Positions 41,601 through 53,453 are shown, numbered from the stretch's first letter. The stretch: 64,000 bases of DNA from Symbiodinium natans (GCA_905221605.1 CAJNDS010002496.1:288501-352500); one strand, 5' to 3'. The notes: generated from the letters alone by a model not told the origin. Translations and numbers: made by a program.

Positions 41601-43477
41601 GGTCCATGAGGGCTACTTTTAGGGCTACTACAAGGATTTAGTATAGGGGCCTTCATAATTACCTTTTCATTAGGGTTTAGGGCTCCCTTAAAGGGGTCCA
41701 TAAGGGCTACTATAAGGGCCACTATGAGGATTTAGTATAGGGGCTTTCATAATTACCTTTTCTATGGGGTTAGGGTTCCTTAAAAGGGGTCCATAAGGGC
41801 TACTCTTGGGGCTGCTATAAGGATTTAGTATAGGGGCCTTCATGATTTACCTATACTATAGGGTTTAGGGTTCCTTCAAAGGGGTCCATAGGGGCTACTG
41901 TAAGGGCTACTATAAAGATTTAGTATAGGGCCTTCAGAATTGCCTATACTATAGGGTTTCGGGTTCCTTTAAAGGGGTCCATAGGGCTACTATAATGGCT
42001 ACTATCAGGATTTAGAAAAGGGGCCTTGGCAATTACCTTTTCTATAGGGTTTAGGGTTCCCTTAAAGGGGTCCATAAGGGCTACTATAAGGGCTACTATA
42101 AGGATTTAGAAAAGGGGCCTTCGTAATTACCAAAAATTTGTTGGGGGTTCCTTGTTATAATTATAGGCAAATTGGCCACAAAACCCTATTGGAATTATTA
42201 AGGCCCCTATACTAGTCTGCGTCGTCCACGCATGCTTAAGTGTAGCACCTGATCACCCTAAACCCTTAACCCTAAAGCCCTAAGCCCCAAGCCCTAAAGC
42301 CCTAAACTCTAAACCGTGCAGGTACTTCATACTTTGGTCCCCTGGGCCGGCTACAGCCTTGAGCACTACTACCAGGCCTTGGCGGTGTCAAGTCTGCTCG
42401 GCTTTCGGCGAAGCTTTCGGTGATTCAAACCCTAAACCCGCAGTCCTAAACCCCTAAACCCCTAAATCCTAAACACCAAAACCCCTAAGCCCTAAATCCT
42501 AGACCCGACATCCTAAACCCTAACCCCCTAAACCCCTAAATCCTAAACCCGAAATCCCAAACCCCAAAACCCTAAGCCCTAAACCCGAAATCCCTGTTTG
42601 AGGTCGGCAACGCCTTGGTGTTCTCCTCCGTGCTCACCTTCTCCGAGGCGCGCTTAGAGCAGAGTTTAGGGTTTAGGCGTTTAGGGTTTAGGGTTTGGGG
42701 CTTAGGGTGTGGGGTTTAGTGTTTAGGGTTAGGGGTTTAGGGGTTTAGGGGTTTAGGGGTTTAGGGGTTTAGGGGTTTAGGGGTTTAGGGGTTTAGGGGT
42801 TTAGGGGTTTAGGGGTTTAGGGGTTTAGGGGTTTAGGGGTGTAGGGGTTTAGGGGTTTAGGGGTTTAGGGGTTTAGGGGTTTAGGGTTTAGAGTTTGGCG
42901 ATTAGGGTTCGACCGTTTCTGGCGTCAAAAAACGCAGGTGATCCTTTTTCCAAGTACCAACTCCTGGTGGGCGTTGGCTGGCGTTGTGCTGGTCGACACA
43001 CTTGGCTCTCTGCTGCAGTTGCGCGTGCTATACAAGTGCACAGTGAAGGACATGCAGGAGGGGAAGGGCGTCAGCGAAACAACGAAACGAGCACTGTGGA
43101 CGCAGTGCGAGATTGATGTGGCTCGCTTTTGGCCTGTAGTGGTGGCACTGCCGCCACTCGTTTGGCTCATGGACGAGCGGAATCCGAACCGACAGTACTA
43201 CTACCTCTTTGAGTGCACCACCTCGGACCACATGAATATCACAGTTGTCTGCATCCTCGTGAAACTAGGTTGGACTTGTGTTCTGACGGGTCTGGACGTT
43301 TACATGTGCACTCAATGGGGGATTGGTCCCCACAGAGCCCAGCAGATGCTCAAGATGTACAACAAGCACTGGGCAATGATGGCTGCCACTTTTGCCTTTG
43401 CCGGTGCCATTTTCACAAGCTGCTGGCTTGTGAAGCACGACGGGCTGCGACTTCTTGAGATTCTCAGCGAATGTTGA
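38684..43477 (+). CDS. Multi-pass membrane protein gene, ten exons with consistent phases
   Basis: Exons 38684-38773, 39717-39874, 39941-40039, 40234-40320, 40623-40790, 40831-41236, 41377-41463, 42322-42384, 42603-42647 and 42938-43477 join in phase into about 580 codons ending TGA. An upstream start is not identified. Order: DPKPSHVVFLTNKYQHRYAL; a short helical coiled coil (EEEIERQAAEIQKQADQI); a first membrane helix (LLLVLIASLVAVPLPLLI); a loop; helices YTLIIFGAGTVYFLCCLPWG and VVLVFVYNFLSLAPVLVLCG; then WWALAGVVLVDTLGSLLQL, MNITVVCILVKLGWTCVLTG and WAMMAATFAFAGAIFTSCWL. I do not recognise the family. A glycosyltransferase-like or channel-like multi-pass protein is possible. Confidence 0.7.
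39881..39940 (+). other. Short telomere-like intron (intron 39875-39940)
   Basis: With a GC donor at 39875 the intron is 66 nt and is mostly CCTAAACCTTAAACCCTAAACCC-like sequence, ending TTGCATAG. Phase restores PNPVL-SSMEEEIE. Confidence 0.6.
40321..40622 (+). other. Intron with TIRs at both ends and internal repeats
   Basis: Donor GC at 40321. GGTTCTTGTTAAGG at 40325-40338 is inverted perfectly as CCTTAACAAGAACC at 40606-40619, three bases before the acceptor border. The inside has about three 70-bp units (CCCTAAATCCTT...GGAACCCTTATAGATCCC). Confidence 0.75.
40791..40830 (+). other. Apparent 40-nt intron (GTGAGG...ATACAG)
   Basis: The upstream frame stops at TGA 40792, while a second frame carries the rest of the protein. 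Removing GTGAGG...ACAG restores LLLLAE-RLQMLLELP exactly in phase. Alternative: a one-base frameshift. Confidence 0.65.
41464..42321 (+). other. Intron carrying a TIR element with internal 93-bp repeats and telomere-like tail
   Basis: GT donor at 41464, AG at 42321. AGGGGCCTTCATAATT...ATAGGGTTT at 41471-41504 is inverted as AAACCCTATT...AAGGCCCCT at 42181-42208. Between them lie about seven units of about 93 bp. After the right arm comes CCCTAAA-like sequence. Confidence 0.75.
41473..42120 (+). repeat. About seven copies of a 93-bp repeat
   Basis: Unit: GGGGCCTTCATAATTACC, then ATAGGGTTTAGGGTTCC, then GGGGTCCATAAGGGCTAC, then AAGGATTTAGTATA. Each contains one TTTAGGG. One stray partial copy is at about 38809-38900. 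Confidence 0.9.
42648..42937 (+). repeat. Octameric telomere-like array (GGGGTTTA)n inside an intron
   Basis: About 20 nearly perfect TTTAGGGG units at 42727-42890, inside the last intron. The preceding part is irregular TTTAGGG. Confidence 0.95.
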
Positions 43478-43479
43478 GA

Positions 43480-45600
43480 GCTTGCTTTTAGTTTAAGGCC
43501 CACGGTCGCACTGCATGCAGAATCTCGAACTGCGCTTGCAGTTGAAGAAGTCTTCGCTTTCACCGAAGAGGTGAAGGTATTTGGAAGATATTTATGCCCC
43601 AGGATGCGCGAGAGCTCCGTGAATAGTTTGCGTAGGTTTTGGTTCACCGCTGTTCATGACTGCTGTGTGTCGTGTGATTTTCTCTGTCCCCAAAGCAGAG
43701 TCGGACTTGAAACCTTGAACCTGCTGGGAGGAAGACGCTCTTCACGTCGGTGCCTTGCTGCCCATCGCCTCCTCGCCAGCGCAGACGGGCTGCCCAGGCG
43801 AGCATGAGCAACATAATATCGGATCAAGTCGTTTAGGCTGTTGTCGCGCAGGAGAGGGTTCTCTATTAGGGGCCAGACCCTAAACGCTAAGACCTAAGCC
43901 CTAAACCCACCGTAGCCCTAAACCCTAAACCCTATAACCTAAACTAAACCCTAAACCCAAAGCCTGAAACCAACAGGGACCCTAGTTTAGAGAACAACCA
44001 CCGTGTTGAATCGGGCCTAGACCTGGACTCCTTGAGCCGATCTTGGATCAGAAGCCCAAAACGCTTGAAAGCTCAGGGGTTAGGGTTTAGTGTTTATTGT
44101 TCAGGGTTTAGGGTTTAGAGTTCAGGGTTTAGGGTGCATGGGTGAAAGGAAGGACCCTGATGTAGAAGTCTCGAAAGCTTCTGACATCGGCGAGTGCAGT
44201 CGCATCATCAACAATAAAATTCCCCAAGCCCTAAACTCCAGAATCCTCGGGTTTCTAACGGGTCCTGGACGTCTTTGCCAGGCATTGTGGTTTTGGTGTC
44301 GCTGTTTCTCTACTGCCGCTGCAAGCCTTAACACTCGCCGGAGCGGAGCTGGAGCGCTGTTTTCCAGGGTAGCATAGGTTTTACTGATTAAAGCTTCTTC
44401 AGTTGGTGCCTGACGTTTGGCAACCTTCGTAGCAGTTTGGGCTATGGTGAGGGCGTATGTTCAGGATCCTACCATCCAGCTTTTTGCCTAGACAATCCTA
44501 AGCCCGAACGCTTGATGTGACAGTGCGAGCATAACAAACCCCAAGACTCCATTCCAGTTTCTACTGTCTGGTTCTTAGTAGGGAATGGGGGAATGAATAT
44601 TGGGGACTATTATTGGGGACTATATAGCGACTACTATAGGGATCCATTCCCCCATTCCCTACTCAGCACCAGACAGACTAGGACTCCCAGATTAAGCCCT
44701 ATAAAGACTTCGGGGTTTCGGTTCCTGTGGGGTTTTTGGCTTGAGGATGAGGGTTAAGGATGTTGTTGTTGGTTGCATGCTTGGGGTTTTGGGGTTTTTG
44801 CTTTGCTTTATAATGTTTGGGGTTTGCCTAGAGTCTCCATGGTAGTTCCTTTCTTTGGTTAAACCAGCTTCATATTTAGGATCCTAGGAAGCAACCCAAA
44901 AAAGGAGCTAGAAACGATACTACTTGGCCCTACTAAACCCTAAACCATAAACCCTAAACCCTAAACCTTCAACCTTAAGCCCTAAACCCTAACCCTTAAA
45001 CCTTAAACCCTAAACCTTAAACCTTAAACCACAAACCCTGAAGGTTTCTTGTTCCGAGGTTCGGTCGAGCCGGGGCTTTCCCTGCAAGCCGCAGGTCGTG
45101 TTAAAAGCCAAGTGCTAAACTGCACTACGGCTGATGATATAAATCCTGCATTACCTTAAGGACCCTAAACTATGGGAATTATGGTATATTCCTTATCATG
45201 GGTGATGCAGGATTTGTATGATCAACCGTATCCTAAACCCTAAACCCTCAACCCTTCATTAGTGGAGGATGATTATAGTAGAGCGCCATGGGACAGTATA
45301 TTGATTGTTACCAAACAGACTCCCGCAACTCTGCAGGATCGCAATCTGCTTGCTCTTCGCCGCGATGGTGATGATCACAAGTGTCTCCACTTTGCCGCGT
45401 GGCTTAGGCTTTAGGGTTTACCGTTGAAGGTTCAGGGTCTTCTGTCTGGTGCTTAGTAGGGAACGGGGGAATGGATCCCTACAGTCCCCAGCTAGCTGCT
45501 CTTGCTATGCAGGCCAAAGAGCTCCTCTCCGTGCAATTGTGCCATGGAGGACAAGACTGAAAGTATCACAGTATAGATGGTGTTATTGCCGTGAATGGCT
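43480..45600. other. Gene-poor interval downstream of the membrane-protein gene
   Basis: 3' flank, telomere-like blocks and a MITE-like element. No convincing exon. Confidence 0.5.
44565..44675 (+). mobile_element. MITE-like element with 31-bp TIRs
   Basis: TGTCTGGTTCTTAGTAGGGA and on to GGGGGAATG (44565-44595) is inverted at 44645-44675 with two mismatches. The interior is about 49 bp. A partial copy of one end is at 45442-45482. No coding capacity. Confidence 0.8.
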
Positions 45601-45768
45601 TTAAGGCTTTGCAGACTTTCCTTTCTCTCGTATGCTGCAGTGTTCATAGCGATAGGAGGCAAGCAGAAGGTGCTTGAAGTTTGCCTTCGCGAGCTTCCCG
45701 CCCAAAGCCTTTGAACCCTTTTGACCCTGTCAACGCTTAACTCTAGTTCAAGATCTTCTCTCTCCCCC

Positions 45769-46092
45769 ATGCTAAACGCTTTCGAAGCGCCCCAGAAAGA
45801 AGGCCGCTGCCAACTCCGTCCTTCTCTGGGGCTCGCGTTCGACAAGATTTTCTGCAAGCCCAATGCCGTCTGCGGAGCACGGGACAGTATGCTTCTGTTG
45901 AATGTCATGAACCTGTCCATTGCAGATTTGGTAAACTTCTCTGGGCCTTGCAGACACCTGGCGCCGTACGACAAGTGCAAATGCATTCCCCACGGAGTGG
46001 TCGTCGATGCAGCCAACGATGTCTGCGCCCCTGCAAAACTAAACAAGCATGGACTGTTGTTCCGATTTCGTCTCACACGCGCAACAGGATGA
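45769..46092 (+). CDS. Short conserved ORF in duplicate copy 2, unknown function
   Basis: Counterpart of 34670-34991. Frame intact, with one visible replacement (Ser to Asn in ADLVNFSG) and silent changes. An in-frame extension adds codons upstream from 45721. Function unknown. Confidence 0.35.
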   Translation: MLNAFEAPQKEGRCQLRPSLGLAFDKIFCKPNAVCGARDSMLLLNVMNLSIADLVNFSGPCRHLAPYDKCKCIPHGVVVDAANDVCAPAKLNKHGLLFRFRLTRATG

Positions 46093-47916
46093 GACATCCT
46101 TCCTGCTGTGTCAACGGTGCCTCCCTGTAGCCAGAGACCACGCTCTGATGACCTTCGCCTCAGCATGAGGAATTAGCGACCGATGCTTCGTGACGATCGC
46201 GCCTGCAGTGCTCTTGTACGCCGAAATGGCATGCTGAGGACGACGACAACCATGACCACTACCACTGCTGATACTTCTGTTGCTAGCACCAAGACGACTC
46301 GCAACACCACTGCCGCTATTGCTGCCGCTGCTGAACGCCTATCTCGACCACATCCAGGACCAGTGCAAGAATTATTGCATTGCGGAGATTTTTACCAGCG
46401 AAGGTTCCAAGCTAGGGTCCCTTCAAACTTCAAAAAGGGTTCAAAGGGCTGGCATGACAACGGTTGCTGATAAGGGTGCAAGAACTTGAAAGAACCCAAG
46501 TCTTTCAATTCAAGCCGCAAGGCCGGTAACTTCCAGGAATACCCCCCAAGCACGCAGAACGGAATCAAACCCCCCAATCCATGACCCGTAGCCCTGCCAG
46601 CCTGAACAACAATTTAGGACATGACAAGACTCTAAATGAATTGCCGACACCATCCTCTTGCAACCACCGCTGAAAACACAGCAGAATACAAACAATAAGA
46701 GAGCTACCACATGCACACATATGTATATATATATATATGTATATTTATATGTATATGTACACATGTATGTATTCATATTTGTGTGTGTATTTGTAATCCT
46801 AAACCCTAGCCCCTAAATCTACCCGAGGTGCCTCAAGGACTCGGAGGCTTCGTGAGGCTTAGGGTTCTGGGCTCCCATTTGGGATATGAAGGTTCAAGGT
46901 TTAGGGCAGGGCAAATATCGTGGGATCCCAGCTCTGAACTTGCAAAAGCCTCGCAAACCATGGGGCCTGCAAAACCCTCGCAAGTACCGTGGAACGTGAA
47001 TTCTTAAAAGCCTTAAACCCCATAATTACACAATTCTGCGCCGAGAACAAAAACACTCTGCAAAACGCTAAGAACCATGAACGCGAGCAAAGCGCCCACA
47101 GAAGAACCCCGACAACATCCTCGAAACCCTACACAGGATGACGAAGAGGACGATGATGACATCTGACCTGCTGCTGACAATGGCTCAGCATGAGCGTGGC
47201 CTCGCTACAGTACTGATGGCAACACTTGTTACGAACAGGAGCAGCCAAAGGCTGGATGCCATTGTAACCGCTGCTAGGTCGGGTTCCAGAGGTATGCCTT
47301 CGGATTGCTTACTGTAGAATACACATACGCTGCGGCCGGGATCCGGGAAGAGAGTTTCATCATGTCCTTTGCCCATGGACACCCGCCACAAATCCTTCAT
47401 CCCATCTCAAGCAGAAACTACAAAACACTGAAGCCCCCATCCTAAACCTAAGCCATGCCCTTCAAACCGAACCGGGCTGCTCAGTCGAGGCTGCGAGGGC
47501 TGCTTTGGTGTAGGGACTTGTAGGGACATGCAAGGCCACGAGATCCAAGAACGCTTGTAGCTCTACAACAGATGGGGCTCTAGGATTGGGATAGCCGGCT
47601 GTCGGACAGGTTTGGTAGCTAGCGCTTACGCCGCAGCTTGGGCCGCCGCAGAAGGTGTTGTGCTGAGCCGTGGTGCTGGTGGTTTCCATCCACCAGCACC
47701 GTGGCTTTGCGTGGCTCCTTCTGTTCATCCCAGGCATGCGGTGTGGGTGCAGCCGGACTTGTTTGGCAGCCGGCTGTCTCCTCGTCAAAACCTCCACCTT
47801 GCTTGACTGAATCCTGAGCCATTGCAAGCTCCGCTGGTCCTAGACCAAGCCCACGCCACCGTCCCTCCGCCCCATTGATACTTCATCAATGGAGGTTTGA
47901 AGTCACATGCGCCGGT

Positions 47917-48306
47917 TTGAGCCTGAAGTGTGCTGAGTGCGCGAACGTTACATGGCCATCCTTCCGTGCATGTATTGCCAGCTCTTCGTGGGAAGCCTGA
48001 CTCACAAGCATCGCACCACGCCCCCCGCCACGCGCCCCCCGTCCTCAGCCCTCAGACCCACTGGCCACACGAAGTCCGACATGGGTCGAGCCTACCCACT
48101 TTCTGCAGGCACGCCGTGCATGCACATGTGCATGCACAGCGTGCGCTGTGAAAGTGCGTGGGCTCGAGCCATGTCGGGCTTCGTGTGGCCAGTGGGTCTG
48201 AGGGCTGAGGACGGGGGGCGCGTGGCGGGCCCACGAAGAGCTGGCAATACATGCACGGAAGGATGGCCATGTAACGTTCGCGCACTCAGCACACTTCAGG
48301 CTCAAG
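47917..48306 (+). repeat. Palindrome, copy 2, with one arm shortened
   Basis: Same centre sequence (near 48126). The right arm lacks about 30 bp present in copy 1 (CGTGGTGCGATGCTTGTGAG and flanks). Confidence 0.93.
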
Positions 48307-49039
48307 CCCGCGCCGTGAGCCTTCGAGCCAAGTGGGCATGGACTTGTGGGGCTGCAACGGCTGCGATGGATTTGGAAGGGCAGGGTGTGGGCGGAGGGAC
48401 GGTGGCGACCAAGACGGCTCACTTCTCGAGGTTAAGTTCGACTAGACAGCATAATTGATAAATCTTGTGGCCTTGCAGCCTCAGCTAGTCAGAACAATAG
48501 GTCGTTACAGTAGCTCCTCGCTGAAATGCTGCGTGCAACGAGTTCGCAGTCTTGCTTGCAAACAGACGTCTGCAGGAAATGAGCGAGGGACTGCGCATTT
48601 TGGACGGCATTGCTTGTCGCTAGGGCTGTCATGTTTGAGTTGCCGTTTTTGTTCCCATGAATGTCTCAGCTGTGGAGTCTAGCGTGCGGCGGATCCATAG
48701 TTTCGCTACATTAATTTGTTTGACTGACACACTTGCAGGAAACTTCTCCATGACATCTTGAAGCGAAACACCATCACGATGAGATCTTGAAAGAACACGG
48801 TCGATGAGCTCTTGAAAGAACCGTCGCTCTCACGCAGCACTCGAATTCCGCAACTGGACAGAGAGCGGACCCCAAAGGAGCCCTGCCATTTGCGTGGTGC
48901 TACCGGTGCACGTTCTGAAGTGTTCACAAATTCAATTTGTTTTGATATGAATGTCTCATTTGGGGTAGGAGTTCGTGGTCAGCTCTTGCCAGGTGATCGT
49001 CGTTTTCGGATCAGGAGAAGATTGGCAGTGTTCGAATAT

Positions 49040-49680
49040 GAGTAGAAAAAGTGAGAAAAGAGAGAGGGAGAGAGAGCAAGAAAAAAGAGAATATTTAAGA
49101 GAAGCAAGAAGAGAAACAAGGGATAGCAAAACAAGAGAAATGTCAGAGAACAAGGGAAGGTCCAAAAAAATTTATCAAAGAAGAGAAAGAATAAAAGGAA
49201 CCATCAGCTAACAAATGGGAGAAAAAGAACAGAACAAAGAAGATAAACACACAAAAGGATAGCAAACGAGAAAGAAGAAGATCAGAAGGAAGAGAGACAA
49301 TACGAGAAACCATAAGACAAAGAAGAGAAGAGAAAGCAGAAGAGAACAAAATATATCAAAACGAGAGCAAAAGAAACACAGAGAACAAAAGGGACATAAG
49401 AAGAAAATCAAGAAGATAAAGACTAAGATAAAGAAAAGATAAACATGAAGACAAAGAAGAAAATACATAAGGAGAGAACACGAGATCAATAAGAAGAGCA
49501 GAAAGACCAACTAGAAGAGAAACAGTACAGAGAAATATGAAGAGAACAGAAGATAAGTAACAATACACAGAAGGGACACAAGAGAAGGACAAAGAAGAGA
49601 AACAATTACGAGAAACAAGAGGAGACGACAAACAAGAAGAGAAATAAGAACATACAAAAAAAGACAAAAGAAATATAACA
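49040..49680 (+). repeat. Purine-only tract, copy 2
   Basis: GA-rich tract equivalent to 37845-38520, with more indels than the rest of the duplicate. Confidence 0.9.
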
Positions 49681-49984
49681 AGTCAGATAAGAAAACTTTG
49701 TGGTGCTTGTAACTTTAGATCCTTAGCCTTTTTGAGTTTATTGGGTTTCTGAATAAGGCAGCTAAAAGTTCAATTTATTCTACCTCCCAAGTGCAGCCAA
49801 GAAAACATCAGATAACAAGAAGGAATGTTTTTTTTTGGGGGGGGAGGTGGAGTTTCCTGTGGAATCACTCGTATAGTTCAATGTCATGTCCTGTTTGTCC
49901 TTCCTCAAAGCCGCGTAGCGCAAGACTCATTGCAAAATAGGCCAAACCAACCCTCGAGACCCCTAACATCTCAATACCCCTACT

Positions 49985-51276
49985 AGATGTGTTGGCGCGC
50001 GGGGTTTTGTGACAATTATGTTCCCTTTAACGTTGTGGTGGAGCTAGATGTGTGCTGGCACGCGCGGTTTTGTGATAATTTTGTCCCCTATAATGTTGTG
50101 CTGGAGCTTGGCGCGCGAGGTTTTGTGACAATTATGTTCCCTCTAACGTTGTGGTGGAGTTAGATGTGTTTGCGCGAGAGGTTTTATGACAATTATGTTT
50201 CCTTTTAAACTTTTCGTTGTGGTGGAGCTAGATGTGTTGGCGCGCGAGGTTTTGTGACAAGTATGTTCCCTTTAACGTTGTGGTGGAGCTAGATGTGTTG
50301 GCGCGCGAGGTTTTGTGATAATTATGTTCCCTTTAGTGTTGTGGTGGAGCTAGACGGGTTGGCACGCGAGGGTAATGAATTCTCATCTTTTTAACGTATG
50401 AACGGTATAGAAATTAGGTTCATAGCCCAACACATGTGGATTTCATTCTACTTCTCACTCACTCCTGATGAACGTATTTATAATATAATATACTATTCAT
50501 TCATGTATTTCGCTTATTTCATTCGCGTTTTTCCTTAGGTTTCATGTGATCTTATTTTGTGCTCACGGATTCATATTAATAATATTGTAAATACGAAGAT
50601 ATAGTTCTTGTAATTCACACCCTTATGATAAAACCTTTGACGAATTAATTTTATAAGGAATGAATGTAATGTATGAATTAACCCAAAAATCTAAATATTT
50701 ATAATGTAATCACAGAGATTATTCATGCGTTTCATTTCATTTCACTTCTTACCACATTAAATCTTTTTAACATTATAATGCACGAAAGTAATAAGTGAAT
50801 TTATGAGAATACACGGAAATAATTCTTTGTACGTTTCACTAATGTATTAATAACCTTACCATGTGAGCACTTCATTAGTATTATTACAAAGCTAATTAAA
50901 ATACCTGATAATAAGGCATAGACAAGTGGAGCTAGATGTGTTGGTGCGCGAGGTTTTGTGATAATTATGTTCCCTTTAACGTTGTGGTGGAGCTAGATAT
51001 GTTGGCACGCGAGGTTTTGTGACAATTATATTCCCTTTAATGTTGTGGTGGAGCTAGATGTGCGTTCCCTTTAACGTTGTGGTGGAGCTAGATGTGTTTG
51101 CGCGAGAGGTTTTATGACACTTATGTTTCCTTTTTAAACTTTTCGTTTTGGTGGAGCTAGATGTGTTGGCGCGCGAGATTTTTGTGACAATTATATTCCC
51201 TTGAACGTTGTGGTGGAGCTAGATATGAGGCGCGCGAGGTTTTCTGATATTTTTATTCCCTTTAACGTTATGGTGG
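49985..51276 (+). repeat. 61-bp tandem repeat array, left part, with a 550-bp AT-rich spacer
   Basis: Unit: GTGGTGGAGCTAGATGTG, then TTGGCGCGCGAGGTTTTG, then TGACAATTATGTTCCC, then TTTAACGTT. Units lie at 49985-50372 and 50923-51276. 50375-50920 is AT-rich with no repeat or gene seen. Confidence 0.93.
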
Positions 51277-51499
51277 TTTTTTTTTTGGACTGGTGCCTCT
51301 TTACTACATCAGTAGCACAGTAGGCCGGTCTTGTTGGGCTCGACGAAAAGGGTGAAACAGTCAGCGCACACAACCCGCCAGACACAACACGAAACCACCA
51401 AAGAACAGACACCGAAGAGACAAAGCGAGCAATCGCGCTAAACTACTAGATACCCCACGGATTCAGTACTCGAGGTCGTCAATGAAGTCCCGGTGCACA

Positions 51500-53420
51500 A
51501 GGAAGCACAGAGCTTGTGGGGGATTCGCAAAATGCGACGTTGCCAGATTCACAAAATCACCATCATGTAGCCACTGGTGCGACAGCGGTTAGTCAACCCG
51601 AGGTCATCAGACGAGGTTCGGATCGCTTAATCGTTGTCAAGGAAAGACAACCAACACTCAATGGCGAATGGATGTTGCAAGTCAGACTCCCAAGGGGGGA
51701 TGATAGATGTGCATATGCCCCATGGTGGTCAGCCAGTGGGGACTTAACAGCAAGAACAATCCAGGCAAGACCGGCCCAGGGCACTCCATGGTGGTCAGCC
51801 AGTGGAGTAGCTCCGAGCACAGGGTTCACCAGTCAACCTGGCGCGCAAGTGCCCACCCTCAAAGGTGCCCGCGCACGGCCAGAGGGGGGGGCGAGAGTAG
51901 CAGCAGCTACCGATTACCTGGCGCACAAGGGCCCACCCTCAGAGGTGCCCGCGCACGGTCAGAGGGGAGGCGAGAGTAGCAGCAGCTACCGATTCCACGG
52001 GGAGAGTCCACGGCGAGTTACCAAACCCTTAACGCCACAGGGTTTTAATGACACCGAGGGACCTCCCAGTCCAGGCATCTCACACAAGGCTACGCCACTT
52101 TGGCACTGGCCTGCGCATCGGCACGCATCAGGTCCCTTCACCCAAACCCGCGAGGTACGTCGGTAAGGAGATGGGAGGGCTCGCATCACCGTCATGCAGC
52201 CACCAATGCGAATACAATCAGCGCCAGCCAAGGCCGTTCACGAGAAGGTTCACAGTTTCGCCATCACAGGTGGAGCAAAGTCGTGCCTCAGCACGGAACG
52301 TTGTAGGTGTCAACCTTCGTGTTCCGAAGTATAAAGTTGCCCCATGGTGGTCAGCCAGTGGGGACTTAACGGCAAGAACAAAGGGGTAGGACCAGCCCAG
52401 AGTGCTCCATGGTGGTCAGCCAGTGGAGCCTCTCCGAGCAGAAAGCGCAACGTTCTTTGACTCACAAGAGCTCGTCCGCCGGCCACAGCAGGCTTGACTG
52501 CTTCGTTCCACTTAGAGCCATCAGGTAAACCAAAGCAGGCGGGGACCCCACCAGCCCCGCAGGAAGCGGGAGAATCCCCCAGTCGAAACTTCGCACTCAA
52601 GGCCAAGCAACTATCTCCTTGGCCGGTGAGGGTTGAGGGTTCAATACCCAGAATCAGCCCGTCCATGCCCAAACTGACAGACGTCGGTGAGGAGATGTGA
52701 GGGCTTACATCACGCTTGGCCGCCTACCGATGGGGAGGTAGTCATGTATGGCTGCTTTGACGCAAGCAGAGATAGACACCAAGCAGGCAGGGAACCCCGT
52801 AGCAACCCAAGCACAGGCGAGAATGGCTCTCGTGAAGGCCAGGTTGTTCACAGGTGCTCGATGGCACATTGCCAGGGAAGTGGAAACCTGATCTCCGCAT
52901 AGGAGTGTCCACAACCCGGAAGCAGCATCCCCTAGCTGGTCTCTCCCAATAGGCATGACGTCGTTGCACGCCAAGGGGGTGTCACCTTCCAGACGAGAGA
53001 TGGTCAACCCTCTAGTCCGAGGGGTTCACACTTGATCGTAACACATAGAAGCAGGCAACCTGCCCACCTAGAGGGGGCAGAGGAAAGGAAGATTGGCCGT
53101 TTTACCGATGACAGAGCCGGAACATCCAGGCAGGACCGGCCCAGGGCAGTCCGTGGCAGATGGCCAGTGGAGCAACCACGAAAGAAAGGCCCCCCGTCAC
53201 CATAGGCACAACGCAGGGCCGACACAGAAGGGTGTTCACAGGTGCAGGCAGTGAGCACACAGAAGACAAGCACGATCCAATCCGTGGCATAGACCACGAG
53301 AGGGTTGCCAAACCAAGAATATCCCGAGGTAGTCTTGCGGCATGTATCGGCGAGGAGATGTGAGGGCTCACATCACGCTAGGCAGCATGCCATGAAGGGA
53401 CTCAATGGCGCGTTCATGGC
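51500..53420 (-). repeat. Diverged long repeats in the non-coding part of the insertion
   Basis: GGTCAGCCAGTGG motifs at about 51727, 51793, 52349 and 52415 (variant at 53158), and GAGGAGATGTGAGGGC motifs at about 52165, 52690 and 53354. They suggest about three degenerate units of 500-700 bp. An 84-bp direct repeat is at about 51838-51996. The plus-strand frame 51516-52166 crosses these and is probably not a gene. Confidence 0.6.
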
Positions 53421-53453
53421 GTCAGTAGGAGCCCTCAAATGACAGCTTGCTGT

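Larger units (their letters stand above)
38630..45050. repeat. Scattered degenerate telomere-type repeats (CCCTAAA / TTTAGGG)
   Basis: Blocks at about 38632-38676, 39573-39720, 42255-42315, 42425-42595, 43870-43970, 44075-44135 and 44935-45045. Orientation varies between blocks, as expected for interstitial rather than terminal tracts. Confidence 0.9.
45604..49670 (+). repeat. Large direct duplication, copy 2
   Basis: Second copy of 34489-38490. It has an extra segment of about 120 bp (including about 46516-46600) and a deletion of about 30 bp in the right palindrome arm near 48229. The short ORF at 45769-46092 is kept. Confidence 0.92.

Noticed and set aside
38630..45050. True chromosome end (telomere) inside the window
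   Set aside because: The repeats are degenerate, change orientation, sit in introns and are followed by 19 kb of other sequence, so they are interstitial.
51516..52166. 216-codon plus-strand ORF in the insertion
   Set aside because: It spans an 84-bp direct repeat and the GGTCAGCCAGTGG repeats, is opposite to the better ORFs and has low-complexity composition.
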